A stretch of DNA of 64,000 bases from Paenisporosarcina sp. OV554 (GCF_003058165.1 NZ_QBUC01000016.1:24571-88570); one strand, 5' to 3'; shown: positions 38,776 through 48,569, counted from the stretch's first letter. Numbers and translations: made by a program. The notes: a model not told the origin generated them from the letters alone.

Positions 38776-39421
38776 AAGACATATCATTGCAAAGAGAATT
38801 GCAGAAGAGTTAGAGGATGGTCAAATTGTAAACCTGGGAATAGGCATTCCAACTCTAGTATCTGAATATTTAGACAATAAGGAAGTTTTTTTACAAACTG
38901 AAAATGGATTATTAGGAATGGGACCTCCTGCAACAGAAGAAAATTTAGACATTGATTTGATCAATGCTGGAAAAGAACCGGTATCTTATTTGAAAAGTGC
39001 CTCGTTTTTCAGTAGTGCCGATTCTTTTGCATTAATCAGAGGTGGACATGTAGATGTAGCGGTGTTAGGAATTCTTCAAGTTGATATTCATGGAGAAATC
39101 GCTAACTGGGCTGTACCTAATCAACCTATTTTAGGTGTTGGAGGTGCAATGGATTTAGTAACGGGGGCTAAAAAAGTAATAGTGGCTGCTACATTGTTTG
39201 CGAAAGATGGAACTTCAAAATTAGTTAAAGAACTTACGTATAAAACAAGTGGGATTCGCAAAGTAGATTTGTTTGTGTCTGAATATGCCGTTATTAAATT
39301 TACAGAGGAAGGTCCTAGAGTAGTAGAAATACTTGAGGATATTTCTATAGAAGAATTAAGTGAAAAGGTAGGTTTCCAATTAGAATTTGAAAATGCTTTT
39401 CACATACAAAATTTTATTTGA
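38759..39421 (+). CDS. scoB: 3-oxoacid CoA-transferase subunit B
   Basis: 220 residues from ATG 38759 (SD GTAGGGAG). The catalytic glutamate is in LQTENGLLGMGP (SENG-type motif), and NLGIGIPTLVSEYL opens the CoA-binding fold. GGHVDVAVLGILQVD is the typical mid-protein segment. Forms the A2B2 or AB enzyme with the previous gene; the translational overlap fits equal synthesis. Confidence 0.93.
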   Translation: MLSQDKRHIIAKRIAEELEDGQIVNLGIGIPTLVSEYLDNKEVFLQTENGLLGMGPPATEENLDIDLINAGKEPVSYLKSASFFSSADSFALIRGGHVDVAVLGILQVDIHGEIANWAVPNQPILGVGGAMDLVTGAKKVIVAATLFAKDGTSKLVKELTYKTSGIRKVDLFVSEYAVIKFTEEGPRVVEILEDISIEELSEKVGFQLEFENAFHIQNFI

Positions 39422-39439
39422 ATGACGGGGGGATCTTTT

Positions 39440-40195
39440 ATGAGTAAGCAAAGAACGGTTATTGTAACTGGTGGAGCTGGTGGATTGGGATATGCAATTT
39501 CACAAAAATTTGTGTCTCAAAATGATTTTGTATACGTAGCAGATCTTAATCAAGAAGCTGCAGATAAAGTAGCTAGAGAATTAGGAGAAAATGCTAAAGG
39601 AATTGCACTAGATGTGACGAATGAAGAAAATATTCAAGCAGTTATTCAATCGGTTATTAATGAAAGAGGCTCTATTGAGGTGTTAGTAAATAATGCTGGA
39701 TTACAGCATAGAGCAGCTATTGATGAATTTCCATTAGAGAAGTGGAATCTACTTATTGGTGTCATGTTAACCGGTGTATTTTTGATGACGAAACATGTTT
39801 TCCCATATATGAAAGAAAAAGAGTTTGGAAGAATCGTCAATATCTCTTCTATTCATGGAAGATTGGCAAGTCCAGAAAAAGTAGCATATGTAGCAGCTAA
39901 ACATGGAGTGATTGGTGTAACAAGTGTAACAGCTTTAGAAGGGGCACCGTTTAAAATTACAGCTAACTCCATATTACCGGGTCCAGTATTAACACCTTTA
40001 CTTCAAAGACAACTAGATGACTTGACTAAAGTTGGAAAAACAGAACAAGAAGCGTTGGAAACTATTGTATATCCAAGACAAGCGATGAAGCGATTTATCT
40101 CTCCAGAAGAGGTAGCTTCGGGGGTAGCTTATCTTTCAGCAAATGAAGCGAGTGCAATTACTGGTGAACATTTAAGCGTTTCAGGTGGAATGTAA
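39440..40195 (+). CDS. 3-hydroxybutyrate dehydrogenase (SDR family)
   Basis: 251 residues from ATG 39440, 6-7 nt after GGGGGG. Classical SDR: TGGAGGLGYAI nucleotide-binding loop (10-20), NNAGLQH, catalytic Ser in NISSIHG, and YVAAKHG. The NAGLQH variant and the TPLLQRQLDDL stretch are typical of 3-hydroxybutyrate dehydrogenases. Oxidises (R)-3-hydroxybutyrate to acetoacetate with NAD+. Position between CoA-transferase and thiolase supports the substrate. Confidence 0.88.
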   Translation: MSKQRTVIVTGGAGGLGYAISQKFVSQNDFVYVADLNQEAADKVARELGENAKGIALDVTNEENIQAVIQSVINERGSIEVLVNNAGLQHRAAIDEFPLEKWNLLIGVMLTGVFLMTKHVFPYMKEKEFGRIVNISSIHGRLASPEKVAYVAAKHGVIGVTSVTALEGAPFKITANSILPGPVLTPLLQRQLDDLTKVGKTEQEALETIVYPRQAMKRFISPEEVASGVAYLSANEASAITGEHLSVSGGM

Positions 40196-40218
40196 TAAAA
40201 AATAGGGGGGAATGACAT

Positions 40219-41397
40219 ATGACAACTTATATTATTGACGGCGCAAGAACGGCTTTTGGAACTTTCGGTGGTTCACTGAAAGATGTCAGCGATATTGATT
40301 TGGGTGTGATAGCAACAAAAGAAGCAATTAAAAGAAGTGGAATACCTGCTTCAGATATAGAAGAAATTATTTTCGGTAATATTATCCAAACTAGTGAGAG
40401 TGCATCTTATCTAGCTAGACATATTGGGCTGAAAAGTGGAATGTTAGAGTCATCAAGTGCTCTTACACTTAACAGACTTTGTGGATCTAGTATGCAATCT
40501 ATTGTTTCGGGGGCACAGGCAATCGCAGTGGGGGATGCGAATGTAATTGTTGCCGGTGGTACAGAAAATATGAGTTTAGCTCCTCATGTTTTAAGAGGAA
40601 CTCGCTTTGGTTCACCTAACAAAGCACCTTTAGTAGACGATATGCTTTGGGATACTTTGACAGATAAATATGTCGGTTGTGGTATGGGGATGACAGCTGA
40701 AAACTTAGCAGTACAATATGATATTTCTCGAGAAGAACAGGATGCATTTGCAGTCCAATCGCAGGAAAGAGCTATTGAAGCAAGAGACAGTGGTCGATTT
40801 GCAGAGGAGATTGCGCCCGTTACAATCAAAGGGAGAAAAGGCGAAGTTATTTTTGATACAGATGAGCATATTCGAGAAGGTGCAACGGTTGAAGGACTGG
40901 CTAAGCTAAAACCTGCATTTAAGAAAGATGGTACGGTAACGCCAGCGAATTCAAGTGGAATTAATGATGGAGCAGCAGCAGTTTTACTTGCATCAGAAGC
41001 ATATGTAAATGAGCATAATTTAAAACCATTAGCAAAAATCGTTTCTTGGGGTGTAGCTGGTGTTGATCCGACTATTATGGGTATTGGTCCAGTTCCAGCA
41101 AGTAAAAAGGCATTAGAAAAGGCTGGTTTAACTTTGGATGATATTGGTTTATTTGAGTTAAATGAGGCTTTTGCAGCTCAATCGTTAGCTGTTATTAAAG
41201 AGTTAGGTCTAGATATGGAAAAAGTAAACGTGAACGGTGGAGCTGTCGCATTAGGTCATCCCGTAGGTGCAAGTGGTACGAGAATTACGTATTCGTTAGC
41301 AGTTGAGATGAAGAAAAGAAATGTTCGATATGGTTTAGCGTCGCTTTGTATTGGTGGGGGTCAAGGCATTGCGATTATTTTAGAAAATGTAAATTAG
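40219..41397 (+). CDS. Acetyl-CoA acetyltransferase (thiolase)
   Basis: 392 residues. The acylated cysteine is C88 in LNRLCGSSMQS. The C-terminal NGGAVALGHPVGASG and LCIGGGQG provide the catalytic His and second Cys. Cleaves acetoacetyl-CoA to two acetyl-CoA, completing hydroxybutyrate breakdown. Strong SD (AGGGGGG) and 23-nt spacing show it is part of the operon. Confidence 0.94.
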   Translation: MTTYIIDGARTAFGTFGGSLKDVSDIDLGVIATKEAIKRSGIPASDIEEIIFGNIIQTSESASYLARHIGLKSGMLESSSALTLNRLCGSSMQSIVSGAQAIAVGDANVIVAGGTENMSLAPHVLRGTRFGSPNKAPLVDDMLWDTLTDKYVGCGMGMTAENLAVQYDISREEQDAFAVQSQERAIEARDSGRFAEEIAPVTIKGRKGEVIFDTDEHIREGATVEGLAKLKPAFKKDGTVTPANSSGINDGAAAVLLASEAYVNEHNLKPLAKIVSWGVAGVDPTIMGIGPVPASKKALEKAGLTLDDIGLFELNEAFAAQSLAVIKELGLDMEKVNVNGGAVALGHPVGASGTRITYSLAVEMKKRNVRYGLASLCIGGGQGIAIILENVN

Positions 41398-41456
41398 AAC
41401 AAATAGGATGGGAAATTGGAAGGTAAATAATTATCATACAAAGGGGAGTAATACTA

Positions 41457-42776
41457 ATGAATCAAACAACGAATGCACTCGAAAGAAAAATAGTTAACAA
41501 AACAATGATACGTATCCTACCATTTATTTTGATTTTGTATATTGTTGCGTACTTAGATCGAGTTAATCTAGGATATGCAGCCTTACAAATGAATGCAGAA
41601 TTAGCTTTGTCTGCTGAGGTCTTTGGTCTTCTTTCTGGTATTTTCTTTATTGGTTATTTCTTTTTTGAAGTTCCAAGTAATATGATTATGCATAAAGTGG
41701 GACCAAAAATATGGATTGCCCGTATTATGTTTACTTGGGGAATTGTTGTTATTCTAACTGGTTTTGCACAAACAACTACTCATTTGTACATTCTTCGATT
41801 TTTATTAGGTGTAGCTGAAGCAGGATTTTTCCCAGGTATTATTTTGTATCTAACGTATTGGTTTAGAGCTCGTGAAAGAGGAAAAGCAACTGCTGTATTA
41901 TTGTTAGCTTTACCAATAGGAGGTTTATTAGGAGCACCATTGTCTACATGGATTCTAGATAATATCTCATGGTTTAACATGTCTGGTTGGAGATGGATGT
42001 TTATTCTAGAAGGAATTCCTGCACTTATTTTAGGATGCCTTGTTATATTTTATTTAACAAATCGACCTGCTAATGCTAAATGGCTAACTCAAGATGAAAA
42101 AGATTGGTTAGAAGGAGAGTTAAATGCAGAGAGACAATTAAGTATGAAAGTAAACAAAGCATCTAAAGTTGATATGTTGAAAGACTCGAAAGTTTGGAAG
42201 CTAGCTTTACTTTACTTCGCAGCGTATACAGGAATCTACGGTTTGTCTTTCTGGATGCCGACCATTATTAAATCGTTATCAGTAAGTGCAACAACTAACT
42301 TAGAAATAGGTTGGTTGGCTATGATTCCAGCTGTTGTTGGTATTCCGGCAATTCTAATTGTTGGGTGGAATGCTGATAGAACGAGCGCACATAAATCTCA
42401 TTTACTAGTCTGTTTCCTAATTGCCATTCTCGGATTCATAGGCTGTGGGTTTTCAAATAGTGTATTTATGATGGTTCTTATGTTAGCAGTTACATCTGCT
42501 GGGTTATATGGATTTACTGGTTGTTTCTTTGCTTATCTAACATTCTTCTTTACAGAGTCTACTGCACCTGTTGGAATCGCTTTAGTTAATTCATTTGCTG
42601 CATTAGGTGGATTTGTAGGTCCGATGATTCTTGGATCTGTAGCATTTACTTCAGGAATGTTCATCATTGCGGGGCTGCTTGTAATCGGATCTATAACGCT
42701 TATGACATTAAAATTGGTAACAGAGCGAAAAGAAGAAAAGCTTAAAGGAGTACAAGTTAACGTAAATCAAATTTAA
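41457..42776 (+). CDS. MFS transporter, anion:cation symporter type
   Basis: 439 residues, 12 hydrophobic helices. The N-terminus (RILPFILILYIVAYLDRVNLG) and FEVPSNMIMHKVGPKIWIAR match the ACS family of carboxylate permeases. The last gene of the operon, it most likely imports 3-hydroxybutyrate or acetoacetate with protons; the substrate is inferred from context. SD AAAGGGGAG is 8 nt upstream. Confidence 0.88.
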   Translation: MNQTTNALERKIVNKTMIRILPFILILYIVAYLDRVNLGYAALQMNAELALSAEVFGLLSGIFFIGYFFFEVPSNMIMHKVGPKIWIARIMFTWGIVVILTGFAQTTTHLYILRFLLGVAEAGFFPGIILYLTYWFRARERGKATAVLLLALPIGGLLGAPLSTWILDNISWFNMSGWRWMFILEGIPALILGCLVIFYLTNRPANAKWLTQDEKDWLEGELNAERQLSMKVNKASKVDMLKDSKVWKLALLYFAAYTGIYGLSFWMPTIIKSLSVSATTNLEIGWLAMIPAVVGIPAILIVGWNADRTSAHKSHLLVCFLIAILGFIGCGFSNSVFMMVLMLAVTSAGLYGFTGCFFAYLTFFFTESTAPVGIALVNSFAALGGFVGPMILGSVAFTSGMFIIAGLLVIGSITLMTLKLVTERKEEKLKGVQVNVNQI

Positions 42777-42929
42777 CATTAAGTCAAACCGATATGGAGT
42801 AAAAATGTTGATGCTGCAGTTTCCATGTGCATAAACAATGACTTTGATTAATTAGAAAGGGTAGGGCATAAAATTATTTAAATAATAAGCTGATATAAGT
42901 AGAATCAAAAATGATTGCATTTGAGAAAT

Positions 42930-42963
42930 CGAAGAAGGAGGAAAGAAATCTCCTTCTTTTTTG
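42930..42963 (+). terminator. Terminator of the hydroxybutyrate operon
   Basis: AAGAAGGAG and CTCCTTCTT (42932-42957) pair around a short loop, followed by T6. Confidence 0.8.
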
Positions 42964-43011
42964 TTGCATTTTTGTATCAAAACTAAATTACGTAAAGGGA
43001 CACGTTGTATT

Positions 43012-43076
43012 TCTAAGTAGTGATAACCATCATTTTCGCTACATAGAAAAGCATTACTTCAAATCTCTAAATTAAA
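43012..43076. repeat. Dispersed intergenic repeat, family 2 (copy 2)
   Basis: CTAAGTAGTGATAACCATCA, TTTTCGCTAC, AAAGCATTACT and AATCTCTA align with copy 1 at 35415-35480. Several base changes in the two arms preserve pairing, others do not. Confidence 0.7.
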
Positions 43077-43224
43077 TGTGAACTTAAGGCTATGAGGAGA
43101 TGTGGGAAGGTAGTTTATCGTAACAGTAATACGATTACTTGAAGTAAAGATATTGTGGATAACAACATAGTTCTGTCTGTTATTCTAGTAATAGGAAATT
43201 ATACATATGAAGAGGTGTCTAGAT

Positions 43225-45897
43225 ATGGCGATTTATTATGAGTTGGAAAAGAATGATAGAACAGCAATTTATGATGCTGCAGAAAAATGGAAAAATGAGT
43301 GTCTCTTAAATAATAGATCATTGATCTGGGATGGAGAGTCAATTTGGACTGATACGAATTTAAATAGGTTTAAATCCATATTTGTAGAAAATCCTGACGT
43401 GTCCGGTGAAAACTTTGATGCTAAATTTAAAAAACAACTGGAAAACGAATCAGAAGGTGTATATAAATTTGCTATCGAATTAATGTTTATTTATTATATT
43501 TTTCCTTATAGTGGATCAATTAGTTACAAAACTAAGATGAAAAAGTTAGAAATGATTGCTTCGTGGAAAGGTATTGATTTTGATCAATCACTGCCAGTTT
43601 TCGATGGTCTAAAGCAAGGGCTGGGAGCCACTGGAACTTTTTATAATACTAGTAAATATTTTGAGGTCTCCTTCTTGTTTTTAGTTGCCGAGAATTTAAA
43701 GAATCTACCTTTGAAGAATCGCGAAAATATGTTGAATGATGCATCAGAGTTAAAGAAATTCGCTGATGATATTCGTCAATCTGTTGGTAAAAAAGTACAA
43801 ATTCTTCATATCTTACTTCATTTGTTGATTCCGGAAAAGTTTGAGCGAATTGCTAGTTGGGGGCACAAAGATAGGATAATAAAAGCTTATTCTAATTTAA
43901 TTACGGATAATTCAATTACAGATTCCGATAAAAGACTACTCTTGATTAGAGAGAAACTAGAAGGAATGTATTCAAATGAAAATAAAAAAATTGATTTTTA
44001 TGAAACTCCCGTCATTGCAGAAAAGTGGATACCAGCAGTTGATAACGTTCTAACTCCTGTAGAAGGAGGGGAAACAGCTTATTGGGTATTTCAAGGAAAT
44101 CCTACTTATTATGAAGTAAATAATGCTGTAAATGATTTGGACACAATCACATGGGCTGTAAATCAACATTCAAAAAATATCAAAAAGGGAGATAAAGCAT
44201 ATATTTGGCGTTCTGGTTCTGGTGGAGGAATTATTGCGGTAGGAACTATTCTTTGCGATCCTAAAATAACTCAACCTGACATAGAAGACCCCTACAACCG
44301 CAGTGATGTCTTAAATAAGGAACCTTATTTGGCAGTTGATATTCAGCTTCACACAAAATTTATAGACTCTATTGTGGAAAGAACTCTGTTACTTTCAGAT
44401 GAGCGGACAAAAAGGATGGGAATTTTGACTTATCCTGGAGCGACCAATTTTCCTGTAACAAAAGAAGAAGATGGAGTTATTGAAAGCATTATTAACGGGA
44501 AATATGAACATATTCCAGCAACTACGCCACCAGAAGTAATAGTAAAGGATAAGAAACGTTACTGGATGTATGCTCCAGGCGAAGGTTCCGGTATGTGGGA
44601 AGAATTTTACGGAAAAGGAATTATGGGAATCGGTTGGAGTGAACTCGGAGATTTGAAACAATTCCCTACCAAAAATGCGATGAAAATTAAAATGAAAGAG
44701 ATATTTGGTGAGGAATATTCTTATATAAATGATGGGCATGCTACATGGCAATTCACTAATGAAATTGAAATTGGAGATATTATTTTCGCGAAGAAAGGTC
44801 GAAAAAAAATCATTGGTCGTGGCGTGGTAACTTCCGAATATATTTTTGATGATTCAAGAAAAGAGTATAAAAATATTCATAAAGTTCGCTGGACTCATAG
44901 AGGTGAATGGGATCATGAAGGACAAATTATCCTGAAAACCCTAACTGAAGTAACATCTTATACGGACTATTACAAAAAACTCGAAGAAATGTTTATTGAT
45001 GTATCAGATGGTATGTTAATTCCAGATGATATAACGCCACAATATGAAAGCTATAATTCGGAAAACTTCCTATCAGAAGTATATATGAACAAAGAAAAGT
45101 ACAATACCCTTAACAATCTTCTGATTAGAAAGAAAAATCTCATCTTATTAGGTGCACCCGGCGTTGGAAAAACGTTTGCAGCAGAGCGGTTAGCTTATTC
45201 TATTATGGGTGAAAAAGATAAAAGTCGAGTATTAGTCGTTCAATTTCATCAAAGTTATAGCTATGAAGATTTCATCATGGGATACCGGCCTACTGAAAAA
45301 GGCTTCTCTTTGTCTAAAGGGCCATTTTATCAGTTTTGTAAAGAAGCAGAGCCCGATGATCGACCATACTTTTTTATCATTGATGAAATAAACAGAGGAA
45401 ACTTAAGCAAGGTTTTCGGTGAATTATTAATGTTAATTGAAAATGATAAACGAGGAAAAGAATTACGTCTTCTCTATTCAGACGAACAATTTTCAGTTCC
45501 TGAGAACGTCTTTATTATTGGGATGATGAATACAGCGGACCGCAGTCTTGCTATGATTGACTATGCTTTACGTCGTCGTTTTGCCTTTTATGAATTTGAA
45601 CCAGCCTTTGGAAGTGAAGGGTTTAAAAAGTATCAAGCTAGCATTGGAAATGTGAAATTTAATCATTTAATAGATACAGTTGTAGCAATGAATACTGTAA
45701 TAGAAGAAGACGACTCTCTAGGTAGTGGATTCCGTATTGGACACAGTTATTTTTCATCTAGAATTGATGTGGATAACGAGTGGCTATCTGAAATAGTGGA
45801 ATATGAACTGGTTCCGTTGATAAAAGAATACTGGTTTGACGAACCATCTAAGGTAGAGCATTGGATGAACAAACTTCGGAGTGCTATTCGTGATTAG
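43225..45897 (+). CDS. mcrB: McrB-type AAA+ GTPase with two EVE/PUA-like modules
   Basis: 890 residues from ATG 43225 (SD AGAGGTG; ATG 43207 is an alternative). The N-terminal ~280 residues are unfamiliar and helical. An EVE-like module follows at about 284-435 (AYWVFQGNPTYYEV, GDKAYIWRSGSGGGI). A second, distinct one sits at about 444-590 (RYWMYAPGEGSGMWEEF, GDIIFAKKG). The McrB motor is at ~630-890: Walker A GAPGVGKT, IIDEINRGN, and the MNTADRS signature. EVE domains read modified bases, so this is a type IV restriction sensor/translocase working with the McrC that overlaps its end. Confidence 0.9.
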   Translation: MAIYYELEKNDRTAIYDAAEKWKNECLLNNRSLIWDGESIWTDTNLNRFKSIFVENPDVSGENFDAKFKKQLENESEGVYKFAIELMFIYYIFPYSGSISYKTKMKKLEMIASWKGIDFDQSLPVFDGLKQGLGATGTFYNTSKYFEVSFLFLVAENLKNLPLKNRENMLNDASELKKFADDIRQSVGKKVQILHILLHLLIPEKFERIASWGHKDRIIKAYSNLITDNSITDSDKRLLLIREKLEGMYSNENKKIDFYETPVIAEKWIPAVDNVLTPVEGGETAYWVFQGNPTYYEVNNAVNDLDTITWAVNQHSKNIKKGDKAYIWRSGSGGGIIAVGTILCDPKITQPDIEDPYNRSDVLNKEPYLAVDIQLHTKFIDSIVERTLLLSDERTKRMGILTYPGATNFPVTKEEDGVIESIINGKYEHIPATTPPEVIVKDKKRYWMYAPGEGSGMWEEFYGKGIMGIGWSELGDLKQFPTKNAMKIKMKEIFGEEYSYINDGHATWQFTNEIEIGDIIFAKKGRKKIIGRGVVTSEYIFDDSRKEYKNIHKVRWTHRGEWDHEGQIILKTLTEVTSYTDYYKKLEEMFIDVSDGMLIPDDITPQYESYNSENFLSEVYMNKEKYNTLNNLLIRKKNLILLGAPGVGKTFAAERLAYSIMGEKDKSRVLVVQFHQSYSYEDFIMGYRPTEKGFSLSKGPFYQFCKEAEPDDRPYFFIIDEINRGNLSKVFGELLMLIENDKRGKELRLLYSDEQFSVPENVFIIGMMNTADRSLAMIDYALRRRFAFYEFEPAFGSEGFKKYQASIGNVKFNHLIDTVVAMNTVIEEDDSLGSGFRIGHSYFSSRIDVDNEWLSEIVEYELVPLIKEYWFDEPSKVEHWMNKLRSAIRD

Positions 45898-46921
45898 GAT
45901 AAAGAATGTCTACTATATGTTATCTTACGCTTATAGAACGCTAAATGAAGAAGGTTATAAAAGTATTCAAGCAGAAGAGTTTAAAAATATTCATGATTTA
46001 ATAGCCGCTATACTAATTAGGGGTGCAACCATCCAACGTAAACGTGGTTTCCATAGAGATTACATCGGACTCACCGAGGTTACAGGTAATTTGCGAGGCA
46101 AAATTGATGTGACGAATTCTATTAAACAGAATACCTATATGATGCGAAGCATGATTTGTCATTATGATGATTTTTCCGAAAACGTGCAGTTAAATCAAAT
46201 ATTAAAAACTACGATGCAACTTCTTATTCTCAGTGGTGAAGTTAAAGATAGCAATCGTAAGAAATTAAGAAAGCTTTCTCTATTCTTGGGAAATGTCGAT
46301 ACGCTTGAGATAAATAACATCAAATGGAGCGCATTGACGTATCACCGGAATAATGCTTCTTACAAAATGTTAATTAATATCTGTGAGTTAGTCATCAAAG
46401 GTCTTTTAATGACGACTGATAGTGGTAAATATAAAATGAATCAATTTCTAGATGATCAACAAATGCATCGATTATATGAAAAATTTCTACTTGGCTATTT
46501 TAAAAAGGAGTATCCCCAATATTCTGCCAACCCTTCTCAAATTGACTGGAATATCGATGACGGGATTTCTAATCTTCTTCCTACAATGAACTCTGATATT
46601 ACACTCACCAAGGATTCTAAGACATTAATTATTGATGCTAAATATTATGGAAAGACAATGCAAACACACACGATGTTTGATAGTAAATCGATTAATTCTA
46701 ATAACCTATATCAAATTTTCACCTATGTTAAAAACAAAGATCGGAATGGGAGCGGTAATGTAAGTGGTTTAATTCTATATGCAAAAACCGATGAAGAAAT
46801 AACTCCTAATAACGACTATCAAATTGGTGGAAATCGGATCAGTGTAAAAACACTCGACTTAGGAGCTGACTGGACAGAAATTGTTAGCCAGCTAGATAAT
46901 GTCGCAGAACTTATGCAATGA
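45890..46921 (+). CDS. mcrC: McrC-type restriction nuclease subunit
   Basis: 343 residues from GTG 45890, 7 nt after GGAG and overlapping the mcrB stop. It begins MIRIKNVYYMLSYAYR, as McrC family members do. The C-terminal PD-(D/E)xK nuclease core is visible (MNSDITL then LIIDAKYYG: D, then D-x-K). McrC supplies DNA cleavage and stimulates McrB GTPase. Translational coupling fits a stoichiometric complex. Confidence 0.9.
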   Translation: MIRIKNVYYMLSYAYRTLNEEGYKSIQAEEFKNIHDLIAAILIRGATIQRKRGFHRDYIGLTEVTGNLRGKIDVTNSIKQNTYMMRSMICHYDDFSENVQLNQILKTTMQLLILSGEVKDSNRKKLRKLSLFLGNVDTLEINNIKWSALTYHRNNASYKMLINICELVIKGLLMTTDSGKYKMNQFLDDQQMHRLYEKFLLGYFKKEYPQYSANPSQIDWNIDDGISNLLPTMNSDITLTKDSKTLIIDAKYYGKTMQTHTMFDSKSINSNNLYQIFTYVKNKDRNGSGNVSGLILYAKTDEEITPNNDYQIGGNRISVKTLDLGADWTEIVSQLDNVAELMQ

Positions 46922-47057
46922 AATGTAATTACACATATCTGCTGAAGAAATACTAGAGACGAGTTGTGACTCATCATAGCTCGTTTTATCTTTAAGTTAG
47001 TAAAGATAGGAATTCTAATTAATCCTCAGAAGATTAGTATGAAAGGGAGAAGAGTTA

Positions 47058-47465
47058 ATGCAATTAAGTGAAAATATAAATCAAGGTTATAAAAAAGAGG
47101 AGTACAAGGGTTTAGCATTAGATGTCTATATTACCAGCAAGGATAAAATTAAAAGAAGTATAGCTGACAAAGAATTTGTGATTGGATATAAAAAAATAAG
47201 AGAAGATGGAAGTTTTACTAAAAAATTTGCGACATTGATGATAGTGCGAGGTTACCCCGTGGTAGTTTTACACCTAGGGGAAAAGAAAGACAGAGAAGGA
47301 TTACAAACACAAAAAGAACTTGATGAAAAGATAGGCAATACATATGTAAGAAATGGAATGCAAATTAATGAAAAACCGCATGAAGTATTCATTAGGCTTG
47401 ATTGGGTGAGAAGTCTGGAAGAAATAAGTCCTTATATTGATGAGGCATATGAAAAGAGAACTTAA
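47058..47465 (+). CDS. Unrecognised protein in the McrBC region
   Basis: 135 residues, alpha/beta and charged, with no signal or TM. A recurring pattern is FVIGYKKIREDGSFTKKFAT followed by a hydrophobic strand (LMIVRGYPVVVLHLG) and EVFIRLDWV. A strong SD (AAAGGGAGAAG) is 8 nt upstream. It lies 136 nt after mcrC and has its own terminator. Proximity suggests, but does not prove, a defence role. Confidence 0.65.
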   Translation: MQLSENINQGYKKEEYKGLALDVYITSKDKIKRSIADKEFVIGYKKIREDGSFTKKFATLMIVRGYPVVVLHLGEKKDREGLQTQKELDEKIGNTYVRNGMQINEKPHEVFIRLDWVRSLEEISPYIDEAYEKRT

Positions 47466-47511
47466 TGTTTTACCTTTGAAGTTACCACTCTCAACTATAT
47501 AGGAACTCCAT

Positions 47512-47547
47512 GAGCGGTTGAAATTGCATTTCAGCCGCTGCTTTTTT
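47512..47547 (+). terminator. Terminator after the 135-residue gene
   Basis: GCGGTTGAAAT / ATTTCAGCCGC stem with a TGC loop, then CTTTTTTA. Confidence 0.85.
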
Positions 47548-47729
47548 ATGCAATAAGTGTTCATTTTTTAGGTTATGGTGCAGTCAGGTTTGAAGTCTAA
47601 TGCGACCCGAAAACCTACGCTGTTGTTCAGTATAATAAGATTTTATATGGTCATATTTACAGTTCTTCATGAATATCCTATACATTAACTGTCTAAATGG
47701 TAACTTATTTGAAGAGTGGAGAGAGTGGG

Positions 47730-48410
47730 ATGAGAAACGAGTTAATTGAGAAATTCATTTTTAAAAATGACAAGAAAATCAGTGATATTAATCTCACTTG
47801 TTCTGATATTATTCACTTGAAAGAACAGTTCTATAATATCTATGCAAAGAAACCCTTAGTTACCGAAGCTATTATTTATGGTTGGTTAACATCTAATTTG
47901 AATATTGATAGAGGCTTAGATATAACTTCTTCAGAATTGATACTTAAAAGAGAAACTAAATACCCTGCCTTACATGGGAATCAGACATTGGACATTTCAC
48001 TTGTGAATGGTAAGGAAATACTTTTCGGCATTTCTATAAAAATGAGCACATCTACTTCTGCGTATTTAGATGGCGCTGACTTTTTGAATCCTTTTTTGGA
48101 AGAGTATCGAGAGTTTTTCGTAAAGGATGAGGCTGAGTTTGAAATGAAAAAAGCTCAGAAAAAAAGAATTGGTTTGCCAACCTTACTACAAGATATGGGT
48201 AGAATTCTGAATCTAAAGTTAAAGCATGGCAACTTCCCGAGTCTTACGATAATATTTGCTGAAAGCAAAAAGAAAGATGCTCAATGGATTACAGAATTTG
48301 AAGAGAAGTATTTTCATCAATATATTTTCTTGAAAGATCATGGGAAATTGCCATTTGTTAAAGTGCTTTCTAATAAATTACCCGAGATATCTAAATGGTT
48401 GATTACATAA
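47730..48410 (+). CDS. Unrecognised protein with a nuclease-like motif
   Basis: 226 residues from ATG 47730 (SD GAGTGGG; the upstream ATG at 47697 has no SD). The central part reads TLDISLVNGKEILFGISIKM: an Asp followed by a beta hairpin and an I-x-K, which resembles the D...(E/S)xK core of PD-(D/E)xK nucleases. A Glu at residue ~45 (LVTEAIIYGWL) could supply the first acidic position. The location next to McrBC and before a transposon remnant fits a mobile defence gene. Function is not established. Confidence 0.6.
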   Translation: MRNELIEKFIFKNDKKISDINLTCSDIIHLKEQFYNIYAKKPLVTEAIIYGWLTSNLNIDRGLDITSSELILKRETKYPALHGNQTLDISLVNGKEILFGISIKMSTSTSAYLDGADFLNPFLEEYREFFVKDEAEFEMKKAQKKRIGLPTLLQDMGRILNLKLKHGNFPSLTIIFAESKKKDAQWITEFEEKYFHQYIFLKDHGKLPFVKVLSNKLPEISKWLIT

Positions 48411-48569
48411 TAAATCATAAAGATAACTAAACTTAATTAATATCCATTAATCATTCAAGAGCGCCTGAAATTGCTAAAAGGAAATTACATGTGGAACAAA
48501 AGAGAACAACGAGATCCCTGGACGCTAATTCGACGGTAAGTATTTTGACTATTATTGCGTAAAAACAGA

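Larger units (their letters stand above)
42777..43224. other. Intergenic region with terminator and repeat before the McrBC locus
   Basis: Contains the terminator at 42930-42963 and the family-2 repeat at 43012-43076. No gene is visible. Confidence 0.6.
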
